A DNA stretch of 64,000 nt from Pannonibacter sp. SL95. GTDB taxonomy: Bacteria; Pseudomonadota; Alphaproteobacteria; Rhizobiales; Stappiaceae. The stretch covers positions 124,001 to 188,000 of the forward strand of contig NZ_JAPPRC010000005.1 of assembly GCF_026672425.1 (NCBI RefSeq). Reading direction: 5' to 3'. A model generated the notes under the pieces. That model had not been told where the DNA came from and ran no database searches. It worked only from the letters and a program-made list of their open reading frames with translations. Within the stretch, counting starts at the first letter, position 1. Every line of letters starts with the position of its first letter. Position numbers and translations under genes: made by a program. Below, one piece after another: positions 10,093 through 18,844 of the stretch.

Positions 10093-10824
10093 TCAGTGCT
10101 GCGACAGGTTGGCCTTGCGGCGGCGCGCCTTGGCCAGGACGTTGATGATCTCGACCATCGCCGAGAAGGCCATCGCGAAATAGATGTAGCCGCGCGGGAT
10201 GTGGAAGCCGAGGCCGTCGGCAATCAGGGCGACGCCGATCAGCATCAGGAACGACAGCGCCAGCATCTTGGTCGTCGGGTGGGCTTCAATGAAGCGCGAG
10301 ATGGTTCCGGAGGCCGCGTACATGACGGCCATGGCGATGACCACGGCGGCGACCATGACGCCGATCTGCTGCGCCATGCCGATGGCGGTGATGATCGAAT
10401 CGACCGAGAACACCATGTCGATGACGATGATCTGCGCGATCACCGCGGCAAAGGTCGCGGCGACCGGCGCCTTGCCGGCCTCTTCCTCATGCTCGATGCC
10501 CTTGTGGATCTCGTGCGTTGCCTTGAACAGCAGGAACAGGCCGCCCGCGATCAGGATCAGGTCGCGCCAGGAGAAGCCGTGATCGGCGATGGTGAAAATC
10601 GGCGCAGTCAGGCCCACCAGCAGGGTCAGCACTGAAAGAAGCGCGATGCGGAAAATGAGTGCCAGGCCAAGGCCGATCTGACGGGCCTTTTTCGCCTGCT
10701 CCGCCGGGAGCCTCGCCACCAGCACCGAGATGAAGACGATGTTGTCGATGCCGAGGACCACTTCCATCACGGTCAAGGTGAGGAGACTGGCCCAGATCTG
10801 CGGATCCGCCATCCATTCAAGCAT
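10093..10824 (-). CDS. TerC-family integral membrane protein
   Basis: 243 aa, about seven transmembrane segments, with the two acidic intramembrane motifs of the TerC/Alx family: VVLGIDNIVF (near residue 22) and DMVFSVDSI (near 135). Family members are implicated in manganese export and in tellurite or metal stress; bacterial members in this size class are usually annotated only as TerC. A charged loop rich in His and Glu (KATHEIHKGIEHEEEAGK) lies between the halves. It sits 15 nt downstream of pcs and may be co-transcribed with it. Confidence 0.88.
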   Translation of the reverse strand: MLEWMADPQIWASLLTLTVMEVVLGIDNIVFISVLVARLPAEQAKKARQIGLGLALIFRIALLSVLTLLVGLTAPIFTIADHGFSWRDLILIAGGLFLLFKATHEIHKGIEHEEEAGKAPVAATFAAVIAQIIVIDMVFSVDSIITAIGMAQQIGVMVAAVVIAMAVMYAASGTISRFIEAHPTTKMLALSFLMLIGVALIADGLGFHIPRGYIYFAMAFSAMVEIINVLAKARRRKANLSQH

Positions 10825-10839
10825 CGATCAACTCCCTGC

Positions 10840-11577
10840 TCAGAAATAGCGCTCCAGCGCCTGATGCAGGGCAGATACTGTCAGAAGATACAGGCTGGAC
10901 AAGGCGAAAATGACCGCTTGCGGTTCGGTGAGGCTCATCTCGTTGAACAGGCCAACGCCGGCGATCACCAGCCAGGCAATGGTCATGGCCAGGGTCAGCG
11001 GACGCCAGCGCTTGACGCGGACCGGATGGACGAAGCGGACCGGCATGAAGGTGAAGACGCAGCAGGCCAGCACGACGGCAATCGTGAAGCCCTGGCTCGG
11101 CGACAGGAGCATCAGGCCGAAGACGACCATGTTCCAGCAGGCCGGGAAGCCCTTGAACGCCTTGTCGTGGGTCTTCATGCCGTTATCGGCAAAATACAGC
11201 GCGCCGGTGAAGACGACGAGCCCGCCACAGATCCAGTTCCAGGGCTGGTCCAGCATCGGGCTGGCGGACAGGGCGAAGGCCGGGAGGAAGACATAGGTGG
11301 CGTAATCGATGACGAAGTCGAGCGAGGCGCCCGACCATCGCGGCAGGCGCTCGGCAATGTTGAACCGGCGTGCCAGCGGGCCATCGATGCCGTCAACCAC
11401 CAGGGCAAGACCAAGCCAGGCGAACATTTCCTGCCAGTTGCCGCGCGCCCCGGCGAGCAGCGCAATCAAGGCGATCGGCGCGCCGGAGGCAGTCAGAATG
11501 TGGATCAGGAACAGCGCCGGTTCAGCTCTGTGCTTGTCAGGAGTGATATCGGTCACGACGGTTCGTCTTCCATTCAT
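10840..11577 (-). CDS. pcs: Phosphatidylcholine synthase
   Basis: Inner-membrane CDP-alcohol phosphatidyltransferase that condenses CDP-diacylglycerol with choline to make phosphatidylcholine. The catalytic CDP-alcohol motif is clear in DGIDGPLARRFNIAE followed by GASLDFVID (D-G-x2-A-R-x8-G-x3-D-x3-D with small spacing variation), and several hydrophobic helices follow. The sequence HILTASG near the N-terminus and FLHPVRVK-like FVHPVRVKRWRPL near the C-terminus match bacterial Pcs. I prefer the ATG at 11577 (245 aa); a GTG at 11613 is in frame but lies inside a stable leader hairpin and lacks a Shine-Dalgarno sequence. Confidence 0.92.
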   Translation of the reverse strand: MNGRRTVVTDITPDKHRAEPALFLIHILTASGAPIALIALLAGARGNWQEMFAWLGLALVVDGIDGPLARRFNIAERLPRWSGASLDFVIDYATYVFLPAFALSASPMLDQPWNWICGGLVVFTGALYFADNGMKTHDKAFKGFPACWNMVVFGLMLLSPSQGFTIAVVLACCVFTFMPVRFVHPVRVKRWRPLTLAMTIAWLVIAGVGLFNEMSLTEPQAVIFALSSLYLLTVSALHQALERYF

Positions 11578-11597
11578 CCGGCCACTTGCCCCGCGCG

Positions 11598-11619
11598 CGT
11601 CGGGCGAAAGCACCCGACG
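11598..11619. other. Leader hairpin upstream of pcs
   Basis: CGTCGGG (11598-11604) and CCCGACG (11613-11619) form a perfect 7-bp stem with an 8-nt loop, ending about 20 nt before the preferred pcs start. Neither strand shows a T-tract, so it is not a normal terminator. It could be an RNA structure in the pcs leader; no known class is recognised. Confidence 0.4.
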
Positions 11620-11855
11620 GACCCAGGGCAGCGCGGCACTCCGCGCGGCAATTCAGCAACAGGCTCACCAGGCGACAGGCTTGGCATACGGCAACAGGGC
11701 CAGGGAGCGGGACCAATGCCCGTCACACGGCAGTCCCGCAGACCGCCGGAACGGCTGCAGGCTTCGCATTATTTCAATTTCATGACGTGTTGAACAGTCC
11801 CTTCACGGGGAAAACACAATCGGGCGTTTTCGGAAGGGAAGTCAGTCCCGGTGCG

Positions 11856-12767
11856 TCAGCTCAGGGCACCGGTCGCCAGGGCCAGGAGCAGCGCTCCCCA
11901 GACGACGAATACAACGCCGATTGCCTTGTAAAGCCATAGGCTTGGGACGTTCTTCTCAACGACCATCAGCACGCCGAGCACGGCGACCCAGACAATGTTC
12001 ATCACGCCAACGGCAAACATCACCGTCATCATTGCCCAGCAGCAGCCAAAGCAGGCCAATCCCTGAACGGCCCCCTCTCGCACCAGCGACATCGCCGAAC
12101 CGTCCGGGCCAATGCTCTGCCAGCGCGGCACCCAGCAGCGCGACAGGCAGGCCATTTTCGCCGGCGTGAACTGATAGACACCGGCAGCCAGCAATGTCGT
12201 GCCCGCCAGCACCAGGCTCACTGGCGCCATCATCGGCGACAGCAAACCGGCGCGGGACAGAACAAGCTGAACGACCGTGGCCAGGATCGCGTATCCGGCC
12301 CAGATGATCAGATAGCCCGACGCCAGCAGGGCCGTAGTCAGGACGAGACGACGATGCGGCCAGCGGGCCGCGTGGGCCAGGAACACCGGCAAGGCGCTTG
12401 GCAGCATCATCGCCAGTGTCATCATCAGCCACATGAGCAGGACCAAACCGGCATCTCCTGCCAGACTGGTGCCATCCGGCATGCCGAAGGTGGCGACCGA
12501 CCCGGGCAGGCACAGCACGGCAAGCGCGGCGCGGGCCTCGGCCGGCAGACCTGCAAACATGTTGAAACTGTTGAGAAGTCCCATGCCGGGACCGGCTTCG
12601 GTCATATCCATGACTGGCACCATGGCGACGACCATTGCCACGAGATAAACCCAGCCGGCGAGCGCCAGAACGGCAACCAGCAGGCTGACGATCCAGCGGT
12701 CGCGCCGCGTGGCTTCAGCCACCGTGGACGGGCGCTCGGGTCGGACGGTCAACGGCTGGTCGGACAT
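11856..12767 (-). CDS. DUF2182 integral membrane protein
   Basis: A predicted multi-pass membrane protein of the DUF2182 family (about 303 aa). The family hallmark is visible in GLACFGCCWAMM near the C-terminal third, together with WWLMM-type helices (LMWLMMTLAMMLPSALPVF) and the segment CLSRC. DUF2182 proteins are annotated as putative metal-binding membrane proteins; the function is not established. The ATG at 12767 (MSDQPLTV) has a GAGAA upstream; a longer in-frame start at 12839 would add 24 residues with no clear role. Divergent from the monooxygenase gene to the right. Confidence 0.82.
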   Translation of the reverse strand: MSDQPLTVRPERPSTVAEATRRDRWIVSLLVAVLALAGWVYLVAMVVAMVPVMDMTEAGPGMGLLNSFNMFAGLPAEARAALAVLCLPGSVATFGMPDGTSLAGDAGLVLLMWLMMTLAMMLPSALPVFLAHAARWPHRRLVLTTALLASGYLIIWAGYAILATVVQLVLSRAGLLSPMMAPVSLVLAGTTLLAAGVYQFTPAKMACLSRCWVPRWQSIGPDGSAMSLVREGAVQGLACFGCCWAMMTVMFAVGVMNIVWVAVLGVLMVVEKNVPSLWLYKAIGVVFVVWGALLLALATGALS

Positions 12768-13007
12768 GGGTTCTCGGTGAGCCTCTTGCGGCGGGTGACT
12801 TGGACTGGCTGACGGGCGTTGCATCACCGGCGTGATCATACGCCCCGCAGGATGCCAGTTCTAGCCGACAAGCCGAAGGAGCGCTTTGCGTCAGGTCAAG
12901 GCCTGGACGGGCTCGGGCGGGCAATCTGTCCCAGGGGCCAGGGCTTGCAAATCGCGGCGGACACTCCATTCTCCCGCTCAACACCATGCCTGAAAGGTCC
13001 AGATGCG

Positions 13008-14249
13008 ATGAACACTGTGGCGGATCGCGATCCCCTGTCTTCCCCCCGGCCCGAGCAGGACGTCGTCGTGATCGGGGCTGGCCCCTCGGGCATGACCGCT
13101 GCCATCCTTCTGGCCCGCCGTGGCCTTCGCACGACGCTGGTTGCCCCCGCCGTCAACCGGGAAGACGGACGCACCACGGCCCTGCTGCAGGCCTCGGTCA
13201 ACCTTCTGGACGAACTTGGTCTCTGGCAGGACATCGCCCCGCGCGCCGCGGCCCTCGCCCACATGCGGCTGATCGACGACACCGGCCGGCTGATCCGCGC
13301 CCCGGAAGTCACCTTCGATGCCAGCGAACTGCAGCTTGAGGCCTTCGGCTACAACGTCCTGAACAAGGACCTGAACGGCATTCTGGAAACGGCAGCGGGG
13401 AAGGAGCCCAACCTGACCTTCGTCAAGGCCAAGGTGGAGCGGGTCATCCCCGCAGCCGATCAGGTCAGCATCCACCTCGACGACGGAGCCGTGCTGACGG
13501 CAGCGCTTGTGGTCGGGGCGGACGGGCGCAACTCGGTCGTGCGTTCGGCGGCAGGGATCGACGTCCGGCAATGGTCCTATCCGCAGCAGGCTCTGGTCCT
13601 CAATCTGGAACATGACCGCCCGCACCAGTCGATTTCGACCGAGTTCCACACGCCGACCGGCCCTTTCACGCTCGTACCGCTGCCGGGACGGATGTCGTCG
13701 CTGGTCTGCGTGGTGACGCCGGAAACCGCGCAGCATCTCAAGGCCTACACAGACGATGCGCTGGCGCTCGAGCTGGAACGGCGCGCGCATTCGATCCTGG
13801 GCAAGTTCCGGATCGCGAGCGAGCGGCAGGTTTATCCCTTGTCCGGGCTGATCGCCCGGTCCGTCGCCGCGCGCCGCTGCGCCCTGGTCGGCGAAGCGGC
13901 CCATGTCTTCCCGCCGATTGGTGCCCAGGGTCTCAATCTCGGCCTGCGCGATGTGGCTGATCTTGGCGACGTGTTGCGCGGCGCAAAGGAGCGGGGCGAG
14001 GACATCGGCAGCGACCTTACACTGGCGCGGTACGAGTCCGCTCGCCGCGTCGACATCCAGACGCGAACCACGGCTGTGGACCTTCTCAACCGGTCACTGC
14101 TCACCGATCTGTTGCCTGTCCAGGCCGTGCGCAGTCTCGGGCTCTATGCCGCTGGCCGGGTCGGACCGCTGCGCCGGATCCTGATGCGCGAAGGCATCAC
14201 GCCCGTCGCCGGGCGGCCGCGTCTGTTTTCACGCCTCGCCCGCCGCTGA
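13008..14249 (+). CDS. FAD-dependent monooxygenase, UbiH/UbiF family
   Basis: About 413 aa from the ATG at 13008 (MNTVADRDP). The dinucleotide-binding motif VVVIGAGPSGMTAAILLARRG lies near residues 23-43, the GADGRNSVVR motif near 170-180, and the second FAD motif ALVGEAAHVFPPIGAQGLNLG near 292-312, all characteristic of class A flavoprotein aromatic hydroxylases of the UbiH/COQ6 group. The usual role is a hydroxylation step of ubiquinone biosynthesis; which ring position is not decided by sequence alone. Alphaproteobacteria often use UbiL/UbiM-type variants of this family. It ends 11 nt from a convergent transporter gene. Confidence 0.86.
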   Translation: MNTVADRDPLSSPRPEQDVVVIGAGPSGMTAAILLARRGLRTTLVAPAVNREDGRTTALLQASVNLLDELGLWQDIAPRAAALAHMRLIDDTGRLIRAPEVTFDASELQLEAFGYNVLNKDLNGILETAAGKEPNLTFVKAKVERVIPAADQVSIHLDDGAVLTAALVVGADGRNSVVRSAAGIDVRQWSYPQQALVLNLEHDRPHQSISTEFHTPTGPFTLVPLPGRMSSLVCVVTPETAQHLKAYTDDALALELERRAHSILGKFRIASERQVYPLSGLIARSVAARRCALVGEAAHVFPPIGAQGLNLGLRDVADLGDVLRGAKERGEDIGSDLTLARYESARRVDIQTRTTAVDLLNRSLLTDLLPVQAVRSLGLYAAGRVGPLRRILMREGITPVAGRPRLFSRLARR

Positions 14250-14260
14250 ATGCCAGACCA

Positions 14261-15217
14261 TCAGACGGCTGGCGTCAGCCAGCCGTTGGTGATGGCATAG
14301 ATGAAGCCGGTGACCGTGAGGACCGAGACCATGGTGCCGATCATGACAAGGCTCGACGCCCGGTTCATGTAGACCTGATACTGCTGGGCAATGACGAACA
14401 CATTCGTCGCCGGCGGCAGGCAAGCCATCAGAACGGCCGTGGCAATCCACACTGGATCGAAGCCACCAATCCAGTTCAAGAGCAGGAACACCAGCACCGG
14501 GTGCAGCACCAGCTTGACGGCCAGCAGGGCCGGCAGCTCGAGCGGAATGCGCCCAATCGGGCGCTGCGCCACGGTCACACCCATGGCAAACAGCGCACAG
14601 GGAGCTGCCGTACCACTCAGGAACTTCAGCATCGTGTCCAGACCCTGCGGCGGCTTGAAACCGATGAACGCCGCGCCGACCCCGGCAATGGTCGCCAGGA
14701 TGAAGGGATGGGTGAAGACCCGGACCACGACCTTCCACAAGGTCCGCGTCAGCGGTTCCTTGTCGGAGCCTGACATGGCCATCATCAGCGGCGCCAGAAT
14801 GAACATCAGCGTGTTGTCAAAGCACAGCACGAAGGCCGTCGGAACCGTCGCCGCCGGTCCCAGCACGGCCATGGTGAGGCCTGGCCCCATGTAGCCGATG
14901 TTTGAATAGGACCCGCCAATCGCCATGATCGTGGATTCGGCGATGTTGCCGCGCGTCGCCAGAACGCCAATGCAGAAGGAAACGGCAAAGACCGTATAGG
15001 TGACAAAGGTCGTGGCCGTCACATAGCTGAGATCAGTCAGCTGCTCGACCGGCGTTTCCGACAACAGGCGGAAGAACAGCGCCGGAAGCGCGACATAGAT
15101 GATGAAGAAATTCATCCAGGCCATGCCGGAGGGCGGAATGTCCTTGATCTTGCCGGCCGCAAAACCAAGGAAGATCAATCCGAAAAACGGGAAGGCGAGC
15201 GAAATGACGTCTTGCAT
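14261..15217 (-). CDS. AEC-family transporter (auxin efflux carrier type)
   Basis: 318 aa from the ATG at 15217 (MQDVISLAFPFFGLIFLGFA), with ten predicted transmembrane helices in two halves separated by a short hydrophilic stretch (MSGSDKEPLTRTLWK). The LPPATNVFVIAQQYQVY segment near the C-terminus is the conserved PxxxNxFxxA(Q) motif of the AEC/MleP permease family. Members move malate, other organic acids or amines; the substrate here is not deducible. Longer in-frame starts run into the divergent acyltransferase promoter region and are unlikely. Confidence 0.87.
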   Translation of the reverse strand: MQDVISLAFPFFGLIFLGFAAGKIKDIPPSGMAWMNFFIIYVALPALFFRLLSETPVEQLTDLSYVTATTFVTYTVFAVSFCIGVLATRGNIAESTIMAIGGSYSNIGYMGPGLTMAVLGPAATVPTAFVLCFDNTLMFILAPLMMAMSGSDKEPLTRTLWKVVVRVFTHPFILATIAGVGAAFIGFKPPQGLDTMLKFLSGTAAPCALFAMGVTVAQRPIGRIPLELPALLAVKLVLHPVLVFLLLNWIGGFDPVWIATAVLMACLPPATNVFVIAQQYQVYMNRASSLVMIGTMVSVLTVTGFIYAITNGWLTPAV

Positions 15218-15369
15218 GACTGTTCCGGACTGCGCCGCCGGGAGGTAACCCGCTTGCATGGCGATCAGGGCGTTGCTATCAGGCCTAGCCTGTTCCAACC
15301 GGACGGTCAATGAACCCGGACCATCGCGCGCCCATCGCTGCCAGGGTCCCAAGACGGATAGCCCCAGAC

Positions 15370-16260
15370 ATGCGCCCCTCCCTCCCCCGTCTGTTGACTG
15401 CGGTGGCGGCTCGGCTCGAGTGGATGGCCCTTGTCAGCGTGGTCTGGTTGTTCCGTCTGGTTCCGGTCGATGCCGCCTCTGCGGCAATGGGCTGGCTCTG
15501 GCGCGTGTTTGCACCGTTCAACGCCCGGCACAAGCGGGCACTGCGGCACCTCGAAGCGGCCATGCCCGAGCTCACCGCCCATGAGCGCCAGCGGATCGTC
15601 CGGGGCATGTGGGACAATCTCGGACGTGTGGCGGCGGAGACCTTCCAGACGGATCGTCTGCTGCACCAGCGTACAAGGTTCGAGATCGACATCGACGCGG
15701 TCACTGAGGAGCTGTTCGCAGCCAAGGGCGGATGCGTCTTTGTTTCGCTGCACAGCGGCAACTGGGAACTCTGCGTCGCGCCAGCGGTCTGGCAGGGCGT
15801 GCCGATCACCGGTGTCTATCAGGCGCTGAAAAACCCCCATTCCGACGCGGTCCTGCGAGGCTTGCGCGAAGAGCTCTATGCCGGCGGCCTCTATTCCAAG
15901 GGTCATCAGACGGCCCGCAAGCTGGTCTCGATCCTGCGTCAAGGCGGGGCCGTCGCGATCATGTCGGATCTGCGCGAACGGCGCGGGCTGGTTGTGCCCT
16001 TCTTCGGCCAGCAGGCTTACGCGACACCGGTGCCAGTCAGCCTTGCCCGTGCCTGCAACGTGCCGATCATCATGGGCCGCACCGTGCGGCTCGACGGCGT
16101 GCGGTTTCGCATCGAGGGACGCGGGCTGATCCTGCCGCGCACCGACGACAAGGACGCCGACATTCAGGCCGGGACCGAGGCTGTCCACGCGCAGTTCGAG
16201 GCCTGGATCCGCGAATATCCCGAGCAGTGGATGTGGATCCATCGCAAGTGGTCCGCCTGA
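15370..16260 (+). CDS. Lipid A biosynthesis acyltransferase (LpxL/HtrB family)
   Basis: Membrane-associated acyltransferase adding a secondary acyl chain to Kdo2-lipid A. About 296 aa from the ATG at 15370 (MRPSLPRLL); an upstream ATG at 15310 would add 20 residues. An N-terminal anchor helix (MALVSVVWLFRLVPV) is followed by the catalytic H-x4-E motif in SLHSGNWELC, and the second block SDLRERRGLVVPFFGQQA corresponds to the family's D-x-R...VxFFGxxA motif. Whether it is a lauroyl, myristoyl or very-long-chain enzyme cannot be told. No other lipid A gene is adjacent. Confidence 0.88.
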   Translation: MRPSLPRLLTAVAARLEWMALVSVVWLFRLVPVDAASAAMGWLWRVFAPFNARHKRALRHLEAAMPELTAHERQRIVRGMWDNLGRVAAETFQTDRLLHQRTRFEIDIDAVTEELFAAKGGCVFVSLHSGNWELCVAPAVWQGVPITGVYQALKNPHSDAVLRGLREELYAGGLYSKGHQTARKLVSILRQGGAVAIMSDLRERRGLVVPFFGQQAYATPVPVSLARACNVPIIMGRTVRLDGVRFRIEGRGLILPRTDDKDADIQAGTEAVHAQFEAWIREYPEQWMWIHRKWSA

Positions 16261-16379
16261 ACGCCGGACGCGAAGAGCACATCGCCGTCACCATGCACCT
16301 GCGCCTTTCGGTCAATGGTTGCGGCGCAGCAAACACGCTATAGCGGCAGGGACATCTTGTTCTGACGGAGGGATCCGAC

Positions 16380-17423
16380 ATGAAGACCCCGCGTGCCTTC
16401 TACGCTCCGCTTGCCATCGGCGCTCCCGCCCCGTACCGCGACCTGCCGGTCCGCCTCGAGCGGATGATCCATTTCGTTCCGCCGCATATCGAGAAGATGC
16501 GGGCCAAGGTGCCGGACCTGATCAATCAGGTCGACGTGATCCTCGGCAATCTCGAGGACGCGATTCCGGCCGATGCAAAGGTCGCCGCTCGCCAAGGCTT
16601 CATCGACATGGCCCGGGCCAATGACTTCGGCAAGACCGGTCTGTGGACCCGGGTGAACTGCCTCAACAGCCCCTGGTTCCTCGATGACCTTCTGGAGATA
16701 GTCCCGGCCGTTGGCGACAAGCTCGACGTGGTGATGCTGCCCAAGGTCGAGGGGCCCTGGGACATCCACTATCTGGACCAGTTGTTGGCCCAGCTCGAGG
16801 CAAAGGCAGGGCTGACCCGCCCGATCCTGATCCACGCCATCCTGGAGACGGCCGAAGGCGTGAAGAACGTCGAAGCCATCGCCACCGCCTCGCCGCGCAT
16901 GCATGGCATGAGCCTTGGGCCGGCCGATCTTGCTGCATCGCGCGGCATGAAGACGACACGCGTCGGCGGCGGCCATCCGGATTACGCCGTGCTTGCAGAC
17001 GCCGGCAGCGACGGTGCGCCACGCACGGCCTACCAGCAGGACCTGTGGCATTACACCGTCGGCAAGATGGTTGATGCCTGCCTTTCGGCCGGATTGAAGC
17101 CGTTCTATGGCCCGTTCGGTGACTTCTCGGATGCGGCCGCCTGCGAGGCCCAGTTCCGCAATGCCTTCCTGATGGGATGCCTGGGGGCCTGGTCGCTGCA
17201 TCCCACCCAGATCGACATCGCCAAGCGGGTGTTCTCGCCCGACCCGGCGGAAGTTGCTTTCGCCCGCAAGATCCTCGATGCCATGCCCGATGGCACGGGC
17301 GCGGTGATGATCGACGGCAAGATGCAGGATGACGCCACCTGGAAACAGGCCAAGGTGATCGTCGACCTGGCGCGGGTTGTCGCAGCACGCGACCCGATTC
17401 TTGCCGAGGTTTACGGTCTTTAG
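16380..17423 (+). CDS. HpcH/HpaI aldolase / citrate lyase family CoA-ester lyase
   Basis: 347 aa TIM-barrel protein of the citrate-lyase beta subunit/malyl-CoA lyase family. The segments [17 protein letters not shown] (metal-binding acidic residues), [26 protein letters not shown] (metal-binding Glu) and [14 protein letters not shown] are diagnostic. Family members cleave malyl-CoA or beta-methylmalyl-CoA, or act as malyl-CoA thioesterases; this one differs from the Rhodobacter Mcl1 pattern at several segments, so I do not choose between these. GGAGGGATCC lies just ahead of the ATG. It stands alone between the acyltransferase gene and hspQ. Confidence 0.85.
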   Translation: MKTPRAFYAPLAIGAPAPYRDLPVRLERMIHFVPPHIEKMRAKVPDLINQVDVILGNLEDAIPADAKVAARQGFIDMARANDFGKTGLWTRVNCLNSPWFLDDLLEIVPAVGDKLDVVMLPKVEGPWDIHYLDQLLAQLEAKAGLTRPILIHAILETAEGVKNVEAIATASPRMHGMSLGPADLAASRGMKTTRVGGGHPDYAVLADAGSDGAPRTAYQQDLWHYTVGKMVDACLSAGLKPFYGPFGDFSDAAACEAQFRNAFLMGCLGAWSLHPTQIDIAKRVFSPDPAEVAFARKILDAMPDGTGAVMIDGKMQDDATWKQAKVIVDLARVVAARDPILAEVYGL

Positions 17424-17527
17424 ACAGTTGACTATTATGGTGTAAAAGGTCGCCCGTCGCCGGGCTTCAGCTGCCTCCCGCAAACCGAAGCAGCATCGGC
17501 GGCGCGGCCCTGTGCACGGTGACTGTC

Positions 17528-17851
17528 ATGCGTACTGCCAAATTCAAGATCGGACAGGTCGTTCGCCACCGGGTCTATCCCTTCCGGGGGGTGATTTTCG
17601 ATGTCGATCCGACATTTTCCAACACCGAGGAATGGTGGAACGCCATTCCGGAGGATGTGCGGCCCTCGCGCGATCAGCCCTATTACCATCTGCTCGCCGA
17701 AAACGCGGAGACGGAATATGTCGCCTATGTTTCGGAGCAAAATCTCGTTCCGGACATGACCGGCGAACCTCTGCGCCATCCGCAGCTTGACGAGATCTTC
17801 GTGGAGACCTCGGACGGGTCCTATGTGCCCCGGTCCGTTGGCTTGCACTGA
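17528..17851 (+). CDS. hspQ: Heat shock protein HspQ
   Basis: Small protein (107 aa) of the HspQ/YccV family, known in E. coli as a hemimethylated-DNA-binding heat-shock protein that acts as a specificity factor for Lon. Conserved signatures are AKFKIGQVVRHRVYPFRGVI, DVDPTFSNTEEWW and DQPYYHLLAE. The start is ATG 17528; an in-frame GTG at 17519 would add three residues. A TTTACG-N17-TATTAT element overlapping the end of the lyase gene could be its promoter, but I cannot tell the sigma factor. A bidirectional terminator follows. Confidence 0.92.
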   Translation: MRTAKFKIGQVVRHRVYPFRGVIFDVDPTFSNTEEWWNAIPEDVRPSRDQPYYHLLAENAETEYVAYVSEQNLVPDMTGEPLRHPQLDEIFVETSDGSYVPRSVGLH

Positions 17852-17881
17852 CGCGGCGCTCTCAAGGTCCTCTTCAAAGCA

Positions 17882-17911
17882 AAAACGCCGCATCTGCTGA
17901 TGCGGCGTTTT
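17882..17911. terminator. Bidirectional Rho-independent terminator between hspQ and the IalB gene
   Basis: AAAACGCCGCATC (17882-17894), loop TGCT, GATGCGGCGTTTT (17899-17911): a perfect 13-bp hairpin with A/T-rich ends on both strands, placed between two convergent genes. Confidence 0.92.
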
Positions 17912-17939
17912 GCGTTTCCGGGGAGCCGGAGAACTGCAA

Positions 17940-18557
17940 TCAGTTGCCGGTCGTCGTCTGCTGCTTGTCGATGAGCTTCTGGCGAGCCTCGTCGGCGCGG
18001 CGCTGAAGTTCGCTCTGCAGCTGTTCCTGCTTCTTCTGGATCTCCGCAACGTCCATCGGCGCGCCTTCATAGACCTTGGTGAAGCCCGACAGGGTCAGTT
18101 CCAGCGGAACCGGCTTGGCCTGCTGGTTCAGCGTGGTCAGGACCAGCTTGGTGCCCTTCTTCATCTGCGCGATGAAGGCTTCGTCGATGACGAGTTCGGA
18201 GTAGCAGGCGTTCGGGAAGCAGATGCCGTACTTGGCTTCGGTCTGCTTGCCGGCATCGACCTGCACGCGCAGGCCCGGCTGGATCAGCATGCCGGTCGGG
18301 ACGGCGATCAGCAGCGTCTTGCGCGCCTCACCGCCGATTTCACGCACGGCGACCGACGACAGGAACTGGCCGGTTGCGGTCCGCAGTTCCTGGGTGATGA
18401 GGCAGATTTCCTTGTTCACGTTCGGGTCGGTGTTGCAGACCTTGACCCACGGGGACTCCGGCTCGGCCGTCTGGGCGCTGACACCAGCAACGGAACCAAG
18501 CACGGCGAATGCCGCGACCGCACAGCCCGCCATACCCTGCTTAAAAAAACTCATCAT
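17940..18557 (-). CDS. Invasion-associated locus B (IalB) family secreted protein
   Basis: 205 aa with an N-terminal signal peptide (MMSFFKQGMAGCAVAAFAVL..., cleavage near VSA-QTA at residue 28). The body carries the IalB pattern: WVKVCNTDP, EICLITQELRT, GMLIQPGLRVQVD and a CFPNACYSELVIDEAFIAQM segment whose cysteines could pair. A Glu/Gln-rich helical tail (EIQKKQEQLQSELQRRADEA) follows the domain. IalB-family proteins are periplasmic or exported and widespread in Hyphomicrobiales; a role in invasion is documented only for pathogens such as Bartonella. Confidence 0.9.
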   Translation of the reverse strand: MMSFFKQGMAGCAVAAFAVLGSVAGVSAQTAEPESPWVKVCNTDPNVNKEICLITQELRTATGQFLSSVAVREIGGEARKTLLIAVPTGMLIQPGLRVQVDAGKQTEAKYGICFPNACYSELVIDEAFIAQMKKGTKLVLTTLNQQAKPVPLELTLSGFTKVYEGAPMDVAEIQKKQEQLQSELQRRADEARQKLIDKQQTTTGN

Positions 18558-18844
18558 CAGAAACCATCCTCGATTGTGCGTTCGCTGTCCCGAGGGCCAC
18601 TCTCGAACTCATTTGTCCGCGCAGCCGTGTGCCGCGGCCCGGTCCAAAGACCGATCAGGCCAAGCCCCTCCCTGGATCCCCCGATGACCGACGATTACGG
18701 CAACAGGGTGACCCGAAATGCGCGGGCCCATGTTTAACCACATCGCCCGCGAATTTCCAGCACTGGAAAGTGCCAAAACAGCAGCAGTGCGCAGGTCATG
18801 TGTTAACATCGGCACGCGAGAATCAAGGAGGCTCTAGCGGGTCC

